From JABDGR01 sp035546135 (GTDB lineage Bacteria; Verrucomicrobiota; Verrucomicrobiia; Opitutales; JABDGR01): a stretch of DNA of 12,546 nucleotides. The position numbers and the translations under genes are program-made. The stretch lies in assembly GCA_035546135.1 (NCBI GenBank), contig DASZWY010000193.1:1-12546 (forward strand), given 5' to 3'. How positions within the stretch are numbered: the stretch's first letter is position 1; each line of letters begins with the position of its first letter. The notes below the pieces were generated by a model. The model was not told the origin of the DNA, searched no databases, and worked only from the letters and a program-made list of their open reading frames with translations. Shown here piece after piece: positions 1-8,358 of this stretch.

Positions 1-1779
1 CGCATCAAGCAGGCCAAGGCGATGGGCCTGAACGCCATCAGCTTTTATTTGTTCTGGAACCAGGTCGAGAAAAAGGAAGGCCAATACGACTTCACCGGCA
101 TGAACGACGTGCGCACGGTGCTGCAACTCTGCGAGAAAAACGGCATGTGGGCGATTCTGCGCCCGGGGCCCTATTGCTGCGCCGAGGTCGAATACGGCGG
201 CATTCCCTGGTGGACGGCGAAATACCCGGACGTGAAGATCCGCACCAACGACCCGAAATACGTCGAGTGGAGCCGCAAGTATATCGAGCAGGTGTATAAA
301 CAAGTCGGCGATCTGCAGGTCAGCAAGGGCGGTCCGCTCGTCATGGTGCAAATCGAAAACGAATACTACAACGCCCGCCCGGCGAACAACGACTACATGG
401 ATTCGCTGCACCAGATTTTTAAGGACGTGGGCTTTGACTGCCAGCTCTTCACCTGCGACCCGTTTCCCGAGCGGCAGGGTGGGGTGATGGACGGTGTGCT
501 CGTCGGCCAGAATGGCCTGAAGGGCGCCGCGAGCCAGGCATTGCTCGACGACCTCGGCGATTATCCCGTCTACGTGCCGGAGGTTTACACCGGCTGGTTC
601 ACCGGCTGGGGCCAGCCCATCGCCACGCGCAACAGCACCACGCAGTCCATCGTCAGTTGGGTCAATGGCCTGCTCGACAACGGCAATTCCTTCTGCCTCT
701 ACGTTTTCTTCGGCGGCACCAGCTATGGCTTCTACACCGGCTGCAACGAATACCTGCCTTTTGAGAACAGCTACGATTACACCGCGCCGATTGACGAGGC
801 CGGCCGCACGACGGAGAAATACCGCGCCCTGCGCACGCTCCTCACGGCGCGTGAAAACCGGAAATTGCCGGAGCCGCCGCCGGAGCCGTCCCTCATCGAA
901 CTGCCGCCGATTAAATTCACCGAGCAGGAACCGTTGCTCGCCACGCTGCCCGCGACGCCGACAAAAACCGCCGACCACACGGTCTCGATGGAAGACCTCG
1001 ACCAGGCCTACGGTTTTGTGGACTACCGCAAGGAATTCCCCAACGGCCTCAAGGGCACGCTCGAACTGAAACAGGCGCAGGACTACGCCGTCGTGATGGT
1101 GAACGGCAAAATTGTCGGCGAGGCTTTTCGCGGCCTCGGACCGGACAGCAATAAAGTCGCCGTGGACCAGTCCGGCCCGGCCACGCTCGACATCCTTGTG
1201 CACAACCTCGGCCGCATCAGTGTCATCACCAACGCCGCCAGCCAGGACCGCGCGCGCAAGGGCCTGCTCGGCGGGGCCACCCTCGACGGCCAGGACCTCG
1301 CCGGCTGGGAAATGTATTCGCTGCCTTATGAGTTGGGCCCGGACAATTTCAAGGCCGCCGCCGCGCCGTCGCCCGGCCCGGCCTTTTTCCATGCGACCTT
1401 CACCGTGAACAAACTCGGCGGCTGCTACCTCGACCTGAGCAACTGGAGCTTCGGCGCAGTCTGGGTCAACGGCCACAACCTCGGCCGCTTCTGGGACCGC
1501 GGCGCGCAACGCTCGCTGTGGCTGCCGCAGCAGTGGCTCAAGCAGGGCCAGAACGACATCGTCGTGCTCGATTTGCACGGCGCGCCCAAAGACCCCGAAA
1601 TTTCCGGCGTCAAAAACATGGTCACCGCCGCGCCGGTGCCATTTCCGGTGGCCGGTCTTGACCGGCCGACCTTTACCGGTGGTGCTCGTGGCGCCCGCGG
1701 CGCTCGCGGCGGATTCGGCTCGGGCGGCTTTGGCTCGGCCCGCCGCGGCGCGCCGGCGCCCGCCTCAGGCACCAACTAA
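1..1779 (+). CDS. Glycoside hydrolase family 35 beta-galactosidase, 5'-truncated by window edge
   Basis: The reading frame is open from base 1, and its first residue aligns with residue 82 of the downstream paralogue, so about 80 N-terminal residues (including any signal peptide) lie outside the window. The 592 visible residues show a GH35 TIM barrel. LRPGPYCCAE is followed by QIENEY with acid/base Glu121 (numbered from the first codon), PEVYTGW with nucleophile Glu194, and then GGTSYGF. A C-terminal jelly-roll segment carries VWVNGHNLGRFWDRG. Family role: removal of terminal beta-galactose from oligo- or polysaccharides, usually outside the cytoplasm. The C-terminus ends in an Arg/Gly-rich tail that the paralogue lacks. 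It is followed after 18 bp by a second GH35 gene, so the two probably share a transcript. The exact substrate cannot be read from sequence. Confidence 0.93.
   Translation, partial: RIKQAKAMGLNAISFYLFWNQVEKKEGQYDFTGMNDVRTVLQLCEKNGMWAILRPGPYCCAEVEYGGIPWWTAKYPDVKIRTNDPKYVEWSRKYIEQVYKQVGDLQVSKGGPLVMVQIENEYYNARPANNDYMDSLHQIFKDVGFDCQLFTCDPFPERQGGVMDGVLVGQNGLKGAASQALLDDLGDYPVYVPEVYTGWFTGWGQPIATRNSTTQSIVSWVNGLLDNGNSFCLYVFFGGTSYGFYTGCNEYLPFENSYDYTAPIDEAGRTTEKYRALRTLLTARENRKLPEPPPEPSLIELPPIKFTEQEPLLATLPATPTKTADHTVSMEDLDQAYGFVDYRKEFPNGLKGTLELKQAQDYAVVMVNGKIVGEAFRGLGPDSNKVAVDQSGPATLDILVHNLGRISVITNAASQDRARKGLLGGATLDGQDLAGWEMYSLPYELGPDNFKAAAAPSPGPAFFHATFTVNKLGGCYLDLSNWSFGAVWVNGHNLGRFWDRGAQRSLWLPQQWLKQGQNDIVVLDLHGAPKDPEISGVKNMVTAAPVPFPVAGLDRPTFTGGARGARGARGGFGSGGFGSARRGAPAPASGTN
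1678..1776 (+). other. Arg/Gly-rich low-complexity C-terminal tail of the first GH35
   Basis: The last 33 codons encode a tail built from GAR and GGFGS units (three GAR repeats, then two FGS units, then an Ala/Pro stretch). The neighbouring GH35 paralogue ends shortly after the shared jelly-roll and has no equivalent. The DNA is a run of GGC/CGC-type codons, so slippage could have produced it. Function is unknown; it may be a flexible, positively charged surface or a polyanion-binding tail. Confidence 0.7.
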
Positions 1780-1797
1780 ATTTAACCTCGTTACCCC

Positions 1798-3762
1798 ATG
1801 AAGCATCCGCACTTAAACCGATTCCTGAAAGTCCTCCCGCTGGCCGCGCTGCTTTTCGGCGCGCTTCCGGCGACCGCCGCCGACAGCCCCGCGCCGATCC
1901 CGCTCACCAAAATCGTGCCGGACGGCAAGCCGCACAAGTTCGAGGCGCGCGACCACCAGTTTTTCATTGATGGCCAGCCGACGATGCTCCTTTCCGGCGA
2001 GATGCACTTTGGCCGCGTCCAGCCGGAGGACTGGGACACGCGCATCAAGCAGGCGAAGGCGATGGGCCTGAACACCATCAGCTTTTACCTCTTCTGGAAC
2101 ATGGTTGAGCCGCAGGAAGGCCAGTTCAATTTCACCGGCATGACGGACCTCCGCCGCGTGCTCAAGCTCTGCCAGGACAACGGCATGTGGTGCGTCCTGC
2201 GCCCGGGGCCGTATTGCTGCGCGGAAATCGAATACGGCGGCATCCCGTATTGGACGCTGAAATACCCGAATGTGAAAATCCGCACCGACGACCCGCAATG
2301 GCTCTCCTGGTGCAGGCGCTACCTTGGCGAAGTTTACAAGCAGGTGGCCGACCTGCAGGTCGGCAAGGGCGGGCCGTTGCTCATGGTGCAGGTAGACAAT
2401 GAATACGGCATCACCGACCCGCAGACATATCCCGGCAACAACAACTACATCGTCGCGCTCGCCAAAATTTTCAAGGATGTGGGTTTCGAAACGCAGCTCT
2501 TCACCTGCGACCCGACGCAAGCCCCGGAATGGACCGACCCGAGCTTCCGCATCCCCGGCATCATGATTTGCCGCAACGGCCTGAGCAAGGACAGCATGTA
2601 CGAACAAAGCAAGGACGCCATTGGCGACTGGCCGGTCTTTGTTCCCGAGGTCTATCCCGCGTGGTTCCTCGGCTGGGGCGACGGCATCACCAAGGAATAC
2701 CACGACAAGGCGCAGATTCCCGCCATCGTGAACTGGACGGCCTACCTGCTCGACCATCATTACTCGTTCAACTACTACGTTTTCTTCGGCGGCACCAATT
2801 ACGGCTTCGACAACGGCAGCCTGTTCTTCGACGCCGTGCAGACAAGCTACGACTACAGCGCGCCGATTGACGAGGCCGGGCGCACCACCGAGAAATACAA
2901 AGCCCTGCGCGATTTAATCAGCCAGCGCACCGGGGTCACGCCGCCCGCGCCGCCGCCGGAACCGAACGTCATCAGCATCCCGCCCATTCGGTTCACCGAG
3001 CACGAGCCGTTGCTCGCCACGCTCCCCGCGCGGCCCACGCGCACCGCCGCCAAACCTGTTGCGATGGAAGACCTCGGCCAAGCCTACGGTTTCGTGGATT
3101 ACCGCAAGGTGTTTCCCAACGGCGTCAAGGGCACGCTCGAATTGCACGACGCGATGGATTATGCGCTCATCCTCCTCAACGGCTACACCGTTGATAAGGC
3201 CTTCAAGGGCTACGGCCCGGACAGCAACAAGGTCACCTTGAATGAAAGCGGCCCGGTCACGCTCGACATCCTCGTCTATAACCTTGGCCGCATCAGCGTC
3301 GTCACCAGCTATCGCACGCAGCAATTCGCGCGCAAGGGCTTGCTCGGCGGCGCCACGCTCGACGGCAAGGAGCTCACCGGGTGGGACATGTATTCGCTGC
3401 CCTACACCGATGGCGTCGAGAAATTCTCGCCTGCCGCCACGCCGCAAAGCGGCCCCGCCTTTTATCACGCCACCTTCAACCTCGACCAGCTCGGCGGCAC
3501 GTTTTTGGACATGCGCCACTGGAGTTTCGGCGTCGTCTGGGTCAACGGCCACAACCTTGGCCGCTTCTGGGACCGCGGGCCGGTGCGCTCGCTTTTCGTG
3601 CCGGAGGAATGGCTCAAGCGGGGTGAGAACGACATCGTGGTGCTCGAATTGCACGACGCCCCGAGGCGGCCCGAAGTCAGCGGCGGCACCCAACTGCTGA
3701 TGGACGACAAGCCCGTGCCCTTCGCAGTGAAACTCAGCGCCGACCCGCTGGCCAGGAAGTAA
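1798..3762 (+). CDS. Secreted glycoside hydrolase family 35 beta-galactosidase (tandem paralogue)
   Basis: A complete 654-residue GH35 enzyme. Residues 1-27 form a signal peptide (basic start, hydrophobic core, cleavage likely at ATA-A), so it is exported. The barrel carries LRPGPYCCAE (about 135-144), QVDNEYG with acid/base Glu202, PEVYPAW with nucleophile Glu284, and GGTNYGF (331-337). The jelly-roll motif VWVNGHNLGRFWDRG lies near the C-terminus. The residue two before the acid/base is Asp200, where the upstream copy has Glu; the catalytic pair itself is intact. It aligns over its whole length with the upstream gene, including long near-identical DNA stretches, so this is a tandem duplication. 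The ATG at 1798 is favoured because it opens the signal peptide and sits 18 bp after the previous stop. No Shine-Dalgarno is seen. The next gene follows after 21 bp. Confidence 0.95.
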   Translation: MKHPHLNRFLKVLPLAALLFGALPATAADSPAPIPLTKIVPDGKPHKFEARDHQFFIDGQPTMLLSGEMHFGRVQPEDWDTRIKQAKAMGLNTISFYLFWNMVEPQEGQFNFTGMTDLRRVLKLCQDNGMWCVLRPGPYCCAEIEYGGIPYWTLKYPNVKIRTDDPQWLSWCRRYLGEVYKQVADLQVGKGGPLLMVQVDNEYGITDPQTYPGNNNYIVALAKIFKDVGFETQLFTCDPTQAPEWTDPSFRIPGIMICRNGLSKDSMYEQSKDAIGDWPVFVPEVYPAWFLGWGDGITKEYHDKAQIPAIVNWTAYLLDHHYSFNYYVFFGGTNYGFDNGSLFFDAVQTSYDYSAPIDEAGRTTEKYKALRDLISQRTGVTPPAPPPEPNVISIPPIRFTEHEPLLATLPARPTRTAAKPVAMEDLGQAYGFVDYRKVFPNGVKGTLELHDAMDYALILLNGYTVDKAFKGYGPDSNKVTLNESGPVTLDILVYNLGRISVVTSYRTQQFARKGLLGGATLDGKELTGWDMYSLPYTDGVEKFSPAATPQSGPAFYHATFNLDQLGGTFLDMRHWSFGVVWVNGHNLGRFWDRGPVRSLFVPEEWLKRGENDIVVLELHDAPRRPEVSGGTQLLMDDKPVPFAVKLSADPLARK

Positions 3763-3783
3763 GTCCAGCGTCGAAGCCCGGCC

Positions 3784-4950
3784 ATGCGCATCACCGCCAT
3801 TCGCGAAAAAACCGCGCCCATCGCGTCGCCGATTGCGAACGCCTACATTGATTTTTCGCAGATGACGTGCTCCGTCGTCGCGATGGTCACCGACGTTGTG
3901 CGTGACGGCCGGCCGGTGGTGGGCTACGGGTTTACCTCGAATGGCCGCTATGGCCAGGGCGGCCTGTTGCGCGAGCGCATCATCCCGCGGCTGCTGGAGG
4001 CCGATCCGGCGTCGCTGGTGGACGAGGCGCGCGGCAATTTCGACCCGCACAAAATCTGGGCCTGCGTGATGGCGAACGAAAAGCCCGGCGGCCACGGCGA
4101 ACGCTCCGTCGCGGTCGGCGCGCTCGACATGGCGGTGTGGGACGCCGTCGCGAAAATCGCCGGGCGGCCGCTTTTCCGCCTGCTCGCGGAACGCTACGGC
4201 AGCGGCCACGCCGACCCGCGGGTGTTCGTTTACGCCGCCGGCGGTTATTACTATTCCGGCAAGGGGATTGCGGAACTGCGCCGCGAAATGCGCGCCTGCC
4301 TCGACCGCGGCTACACCGTGGTGAAAATGAAAATCGGCGGGGCGCCGCTCGAGGTGGACCGCCAGCGCATCGAGGCCGTGCTCGCGGAATTAAAGCCCGG
4401 CCAGCGCCTCGCGGTGGACGCCAACGGGCGCTTCGACTTGCCCACCGCCTTGCGCTACGGCGAGATGCTCGCGCCCTACGATTTGTTTTGGTATGAAGAG
4501 GCCGGCGACCCGCTGGACTACGCGCTGCAGGCCGAGCTCGCAAAGCACTATGCCGCGCCCCTCGCCGCCGGGGAAAATCTTTTTTCCATGCCGGACGCGC
4601 GCAACCTCATCCGCTATGGCGGAATGCGGCCCGACCGCGATTGGCTGCAGTTCGATTGCGCGCTCAGTTACGGGCTGGTGGAATACCTGCGCACGCTCGA
4701 CATGCTCAAGGCGCACGGTTGGTCGCCGCGGCGGTGCATCCCGCACGGCGGGCATCAGCTTTCGCTCAACATCGCGGCGGGCCTCGGCCTCGGGGGCAAC
4801 GAATCCTACCCGGATTTGTTCCAGCCCTTTGGCGGCTTCCCCGACGGCGTTGAAGTCGTCAACGGGCACGTCACACTGCCGGAATTGCCCGGCCTCGGCC
4901 TCGAAGGCAAGGCCGCGCTTTATCGCGAGTTGAAGTCCCTGCTGGAATAA
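3784..4950 (+). CDS. tarD: D-tartrate dehydratase (enolase superfamily, mandelate racemase subgroup)
   Basis: A protein of 388 residues, the normal length for the family. It closely resembles, from memory, the characterised Bradyrhizobium TarD, which dehydrates D(-)-tartrate to oxaloacetate with Mg2+ in the cytoplasm. The start NAYIDFSQM, the GERSVAVG segment (105-112), FVYAAGGYYY, and PHGGHQLSLNIAAGLGLGG all fit. Catalytic positions are present: KMK at 181-183 with Lys183 as base, metal ligands Asp212, Glu238 and Glu264, and His321. These sit one residue before the TarD numbering. There is no signal peptide. It lies 21 bp after a GH35 gene and 19 bp before a dicarboxylate symporter gene, which fits an uptake-plus-catabolism pair. 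A related acid-sugar dehydratase is the main alternative, but identity in the active-site loops favours tartrate. Confidence 0.87.
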   Translation: MRITAIREKTAPIASPIANAYIDFSQMTCSVVAMVTDVVRDGRPVVGYGFTSNGRYGQGGLLRERIIPRLLEADPASLVDEARGNFDPHKIWACVMANEKPGGHGERSVAVGALDMAVWDAVAKIAGRPLFRLLAERYGSGHADPRVFVYAAGGYYYSGKGIAELRREMRACLDRGYTVVKMKIGGAPLEVDRQRIEAVLAELKPGQRLAVDANGRFDLPTALRYGEMLAPYDLFWYEEAGDPLDYALQAELAKHYAAPLAAGENLFSMPDARNLIRYGGMRPDRDWLQFDCALSYGLVEYLRTLDMLKAHGWSPRRCIPHGGHQLSLNIAAGLGLGGNESYPDLFQPFGGFPDGVEVVNGHVTLPELPGLGLEGKAALYRELKSLLE

Positions 4951-4969
4951 ACTGCCTCGCCCCGCCGCC

Positions 4970-6226
4970 ATGAGCAAAACCACTTCACCCCGGCGCGGCG
5001 GCATTTTCGGACAACTGTATGTGCAGGTGCTGTGCGCCATCGGGCTCGGCATCATCATCGGGCACTGCTGGCCGGCGACGGGGGTGGCGCTTCAACCGCT
5101 CGGCGACTGGTTCATCCAGCTCGTGCGCCTGCTGCTGGTGCCGCTGGTCTTTGGCACGATTGTCGCGGGCCTCGCGCGGATGCGCAGCCTGCGGGAGGCC
5201 GGGCGCATCGGCGTCAAGGCGCTGATTTATTTTGAGGCCGTCTCGACGCTCGCGCTGCTCATCGGCCTGGTCGTCGTCAATGTGCTCAAGCCCGGCGCGG
5301 GCATGAACGTGGACCCCCGCACGCTCGACCCGCACCCGGCCTCGGCTTACGCCGCGGGCGCGGGCGCCGCCGCCGACACCGGCCGATTGCTCGCGCACAA
5401 CCTGATGCTCCAAGTCATCGTCGCGGCGCTGGCCGCGGGGATTTTGCTTTCGCGATTTCGCGAACGGGTCCGCCCGGCGCTGATGGTGTTTGAGGCGGCG
5501 CTCGAAGCCTTGTTTGTCGTCGTTCACCTTGTGATGCGCCTCGCGCCACTGGGCGCATTGGGCGGGGTGGCGTTCACGGTCGGGAAATACGGCCTCGGCA
5601 GCCTCGCTGCGCTCGGGCATTTGCTGCTCGCGCTTTACCTCACCTGCCTGCTGTTCGTCTTTGGCGTGCTGGGCGCGGTGGCACGCGTCTGCCGGTTCAG
5701 CTTGTGGAAATTGCTGCGTTATTTGCGCGAGGAAATCGCCATCGTCTTTGCCACGGTGAGCACCGAGGCCGTGTTGCCGCGTTTGATCGAGAAGATGGAA
5801 AACCTCGGCTGCGCGGAATCCGTCGTCGGGCTGGTGCTGCCCGCCGGCTACACCTTCAACCCCGACGGCACGGCGATTTATCTCACCATGGCGTCGGTCT
5901 TCGTCGCCCAGGCGACTAACACCCCGCTGACCATCGGCGACCAATTATTCGTCCTCGCGGTGTTGTTGCTGACCTCGAAAGGGTCGGCGGGCGTGGCCGG
6001 GGCAGGCTTCGTTGCCCTCGCGGCGACGCTGTCCACCCTGGATAAAATACCCGTGGCCGGCCTGGTGCTCCTGCTCGGCGTGGACCGTTTTCTGAATGAA
6101 GCGCGCGCGGTGACCAACCTCATCGGCAACGCCGTGGCGACCATGGCTGTCGCCACTTGGGAAAAATCACTCGACCGCAAGCGCGCGGCGGAAGTGCTGG
6201 ATGGCCGGGGTGCACCCGAAGCTTAG
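4970..6226 (+). CDS. dctA: DctA-like dicarboxylate:cation symporter (SDF/DAACS family)
   Basis: A protein of 418 residues with the many hydrophobic segments of the glutamate/C4-dicarboxylate symporter fold. Late signature motifs are present: re-entrant loop HP1 ATVSTEAVLP (261-270), the Na+/substrate motif NPDGT (297-301), IYLTMASVFVAQATN, the HP2 loop SKGSAGVAGAGF (336-347), and DRFLNEARAVTNLIGN (372-387). The EAR and GN residues in the last one are typical of DctA-type dicarboxylate carriers rather than glutamate carriers. Two motifs are unusual: HP1 is VSTE where SSSE is usual, and NPDGT replaces NLDGT or NMDGT. Next to tarD it is the obvious candidate for D-tartrate or related dicarboxylate uptake, but that substrate is inferred. 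The gene is last in the operon. Its stop overlaps the stop of the convergent cytochrome gene by four bases. Confidence 0.9.
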   Translation: MSKTTSPRRGGIFGQLYVQVLCAIGLGIIIGHCWPATGVALQPLGDWFIQLVRLLLVPLVFGTIVAGLARMRSLREAGRIGVKALIYFEAVSTLALLIGLVVVNVLKPGAGMNVDPRTLDPHPASAYAAGAGAAADTGRLLAHNLMLQVIVAALAAGILLSRFRERVRPALMVFEAALEALFVVVHLVMRLAPLGALGGVAFTVGKYGLGSLAALGHLLLALYLTCLLFVFGVLGAVARVCRFSLWKLLRYLREEIAIVFATVSTEAVLPRLIEKMENLGCAESVVGLVLPAGYTFNPDGTAIYLTMASVFVAQATNTPLTIGDQLFVLAVLLLTSKGSAGVAGAGFVALAATLSTLDKIPVAGLVLLLGVDRFLNEARAVTNLIGNAVATMAVATWEKSLDRKRAAEVLDGRGAPEA

Positions 6227-6786
6227 CCGCCGGCCGGGGCCGCCGGGCCAACCGAATAGGTATCGGGGATGTTCGCGCCGGCATCGATCCACTTTTTGAT
6301 CATGGCGATGTCGTCCGCCTCGGGCTGGTCCTGGCCTTGCGGCGGCATATGGTTGCGCCCCTGCTCGGAGATCGCGCTATAAAGAGTGCTGCGTTCGGAA
6401 TTCCCGGCCACCCGCGCCAGCCCGGCTTTGTTGGCCAGGTTGACCCGTCCGGAGACCCGGGTGCCGCCGCCGTGGCAGCGCACGCAGTATTCCGCAAAAA
6501 TCGGCTTCACGTCCTTGTCGAAATCCACCGAGGCGACCGCGGGCGTTGCCGCCGGGGCCGGGGTGGGCATCGGGGTGGACAGCGGCGTTTCGATTACCGG
6601 CACCGGCGAGGCCGGCCCGGGAAGCGCGGCCATGGCCGGCGCCGAAGCCGGGGCCGCGGGACCCGGTTTCGAAGTCGAGGTGGACGCGGATTGGGTGGAG
6701 CAGGCGGCGAAAGCGCCGGCGATGGCCAAGGCTCCCGTGCAGGCGGCCAGTTTAAACGAAAAAGAAAGGCGGGGATGGGTATTCAT
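6223..6786 (-). CDS. Lipoprotein c-type cytochrome (single haem)
   Basis: A protein of 187 residues from the ATG at 6786. A TTG at 6807 in the same frame would add seven residues, but the ATG gives a tidier signal peptide. Residues 1-28 look like a lipoprotein signal with Cys29 in FAAC (a weak lipobox because of the Phe). A Ser/Thr/Pro/Ala-rich linker (30-86) follows, then a haem domain. This starts DFDKDVKPIF and has CVRCH (101-105) for covalent haem attachment and Met147 in HMPPQ as the probable distal ligand. It ends with IKKWIDAGANIP, a pattern common in planctomycete/verrucomicrobial cytochromes. It would be anchored to a membrane facing the periplasm and carry electrons; its partner is unknown. 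It is convergent with dctA and divergent from purB. Confidence 0.85.
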   Translation of the reverse strand: MNTHPRLSFSFKLAACTGALAIAGAFAACSTQSASTSTSKPGPAAPASAPAMAALPGPASPVPVIETPLSTPMPTPAPAATPAVASVDFDKDVKPIFAEYCVRCHGGGTRVSGRVNLANKAGLARVAGNSERSTLYSAISEQGRNHMPPQGQDQPEADDIAMIKKWIDAGANIPDTYSVGPAAPAGG

Positions 6787-6892
6787 GGAGAGAAGCTTGG
6801 ACGACAAAGTAAGGTAAAACCGCGATTTGGGAAGCCTTTTTTAGACGGAGGCGTGCTCGCGCCAGCCGGCGTAAAAATAGGCAACTCCGCGC

Positions 6893-6922
6893 TTTGCTCG
6901 CGGCCAAGGTTTCTGCTAGCGT
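6893..6922 (+). promoter_or_regulatory. Candidate sigma-70-type promoter for purB
   Basis: TTGCTC (6894-6899) and TAGCGT (6917-6922) are separated by 17 bp, with a TGC extended -10 directly before TAGCGT. Each hexamer matches the consensus at only three positions. Transcription would begin about five bases before the ATG at 6934, giving a nearly leaderless message, in keeping with the absent Shine-Dalgarno. Confidence 0.3.
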
Positions 6923-6933
6923 GCGGCCCGCTC

Positions 6934-8358
6934 ATGGAAGCCATCGCCAATGTTTTGGCCGACCGCTACGCCTCGGAACCGATGCGCGCCATCTGGTCGC
7001 CGCGCGGGCGCGTGCTGCTCGAGCGCGAATACTGGATCGCCGTGCTCAAGGCCCAGCGCGACCTCGGCCTCCCCGTCCCCGAGGGCGCCATCGCCGACTA
7101 CGAACGGGTGAAGGAGCAGATTGACCTCGCCTCCATCCGCCGCCGCGAGCAAACCCTGCGCCACGACGTGAAGGCGCGCCTCGACGAGTTTTGCGCCCTC
7201 GCCGGCCATGAACACATCCACAAGGGGCTGACTTCGCGCGACCTGACCGAGAGCGTGGAGCAGTTGCAAATTTACCGCGCGATGGAACTGGTGCGCCTCA
7301 AGGCCGTGGCCGCGCTGGTCGCGCTGAGCCGCCGCGCCGGCGAAAGCAAAAATGTTTTTCTCGCCGCGCGCACGCACAACACCCCCGCGCAGGTGACGAC
7401 CCTCGGCAAGCGCCTCGCCATGTTCGGCGACGAAATGCTGCTCGCCTTCGAGGCGCTCGACCAGCTCCTGGCGCGCTACCCGGTGCGCGGACTGAAAGGC
7501 GCCGTCGGCACGCAGATGGACCAGCTCACGCTTTTCCGCGGCGACGCGGGCAAGGTCGTCGAGTTGGAGCGCCGGATTCTTGCCCACCTCGGCATCGCGC
7601 GCGCGCTCATGGCGACGGGCCAGGTGTATCCGCGCAGCCTCGATTTTTCCGTGGTCAGCGCGCTCTACCAATTGTCGTCCGGCCCGGCGAGCTTTGCCAA
7701 GACCCTGCGGTTGATGGCCGGGCACGACCTCGCCGGCGAAGGCTTTGCGCCGGGGCAGGTCGGCTCCTCGGCGATGCCGCACAAGATGAACTCGCGCAGT
7801 TGCGAGCGCCTCAACGGCCTGCAAGTGGTCTTGCGCGGGTATCTGACCATGACCGAGGGCCTCGCGGGCGACCAGTGGAACGAGGGCGACGTTTCCTGTT
7901 CGGTCGTGCGCCGCGTCGCGCTGCCCAATTCCTTTTTCGCGATGGACGGCCTGCTGGAAACTTTCCTGACCATTCTTGACCACATGGAGATCAATCACGC
8001 CGTGGTGGACCGCGAGCTGCGCAACTACCTGCCGTTCCTCTCCACCACGACGATCCTCATGGAAGCCGTGAAAGCTGGCACCGGCCGCGAGACCGCCCAT
8101 GAAATCATCAAGGGCCACGCCGTCGCCGCCGCGCGCGACCTGCGCTCCGGGAAAATCCGTGAAAACGATTTGTTCCAGCGGCTGGCCGCGGACGCCCGCC
8201 TCGGCCTTGATGTCGCCGCCTTGGAGCGCATTGGCCGGGAAACCCGTTCGCACGCCGGGGCCGCTGGCGCGCAGGTGGACTGGTTTGTGCGCGCGGTGAT
8301 GCATCTGCACGAACGCTTTCCGCAAGCCGGGCAAATCCAGGCCGGGCCGATACTCTAG
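6934..8358 (+). CDS. purB: Adenylosuccinate lyase
   Basis: PurB cleaves SAICAR and adenylosuccinate, releasing fumarate, in purine and AMP synthesis in the cytoplasm. The protein is 474 residues, a normal length. Fumarase/aspartase-superfamily motifs are all visible: HKGLTSRDL (96-104), RTHNTPAQ with catalytic His148, and the signature loop GSSAMPHKMN (277-286) with the catalytic serine. GDQWNEGDVSCSVVRRVALP (312-331) also fits. The loop and the following region resemble the actinobacterial-style PurB more than the E. coli type (recollection, not a search). The ATG at 6934 was chosen although the frame stays open back to about 6157: homology starts here, and the upstream part is antisense to the cytochrome gene. 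It stands alone, divergent from the cytochrome. Confidence 0.95.
   Translation: MEAIANVLADRYASEPMRAIWSPRGRVLLEREYWIAVLKAQRDLGLPVPEGAIADYERVKEQIDLASIRRREQTLRHDVKARLDEFCALAGHEHIHKGLTSRDLTESVEQLQIYRAMELVRLKAVAALVALSRRAGESKNVFLAARTHNTPAQVTTLGKRLAMFGDEMLLAFEALDQLLARYPVRGLKGAVGTQMDQLTLFRGDAGKVVELERRILAHLGIARALMATGQVYPRSLDFSVVSALYQLSSGPASFAKTLRLMAGHDLAGEGFAPGQVGSSAMPHKMNSRSCERLNGLQVVLRGYLTMTEGLAGDQWNEGDVSCSVVRRVALPNSFFAMDGLLETFLTILDHMEINHAVVDRELRNYLPFLSTTTILMEAVKAGTGRETAHEIIKGHAVAAARDLRSGKIRENDLFQRLAADARLGLDVAALERIGRETRSHAGAAGAQVDWFVRAVMHLHERFPQAGQIQAGPIL

Noticed and set aside
2914..4209. 431-codon minus-strand frame opposite GH35 and tarD
   Set aside because: It crosses two well-supported genes and shows no family motif.
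6157..6933. In-frame open extension upstream of purB (frame starts at 6157)
   Set aside because: It runs antisense to the cytochrome gene, has Gly/Arg-rich composition with no family match, and PurB homology begins at the ATG at 6934.
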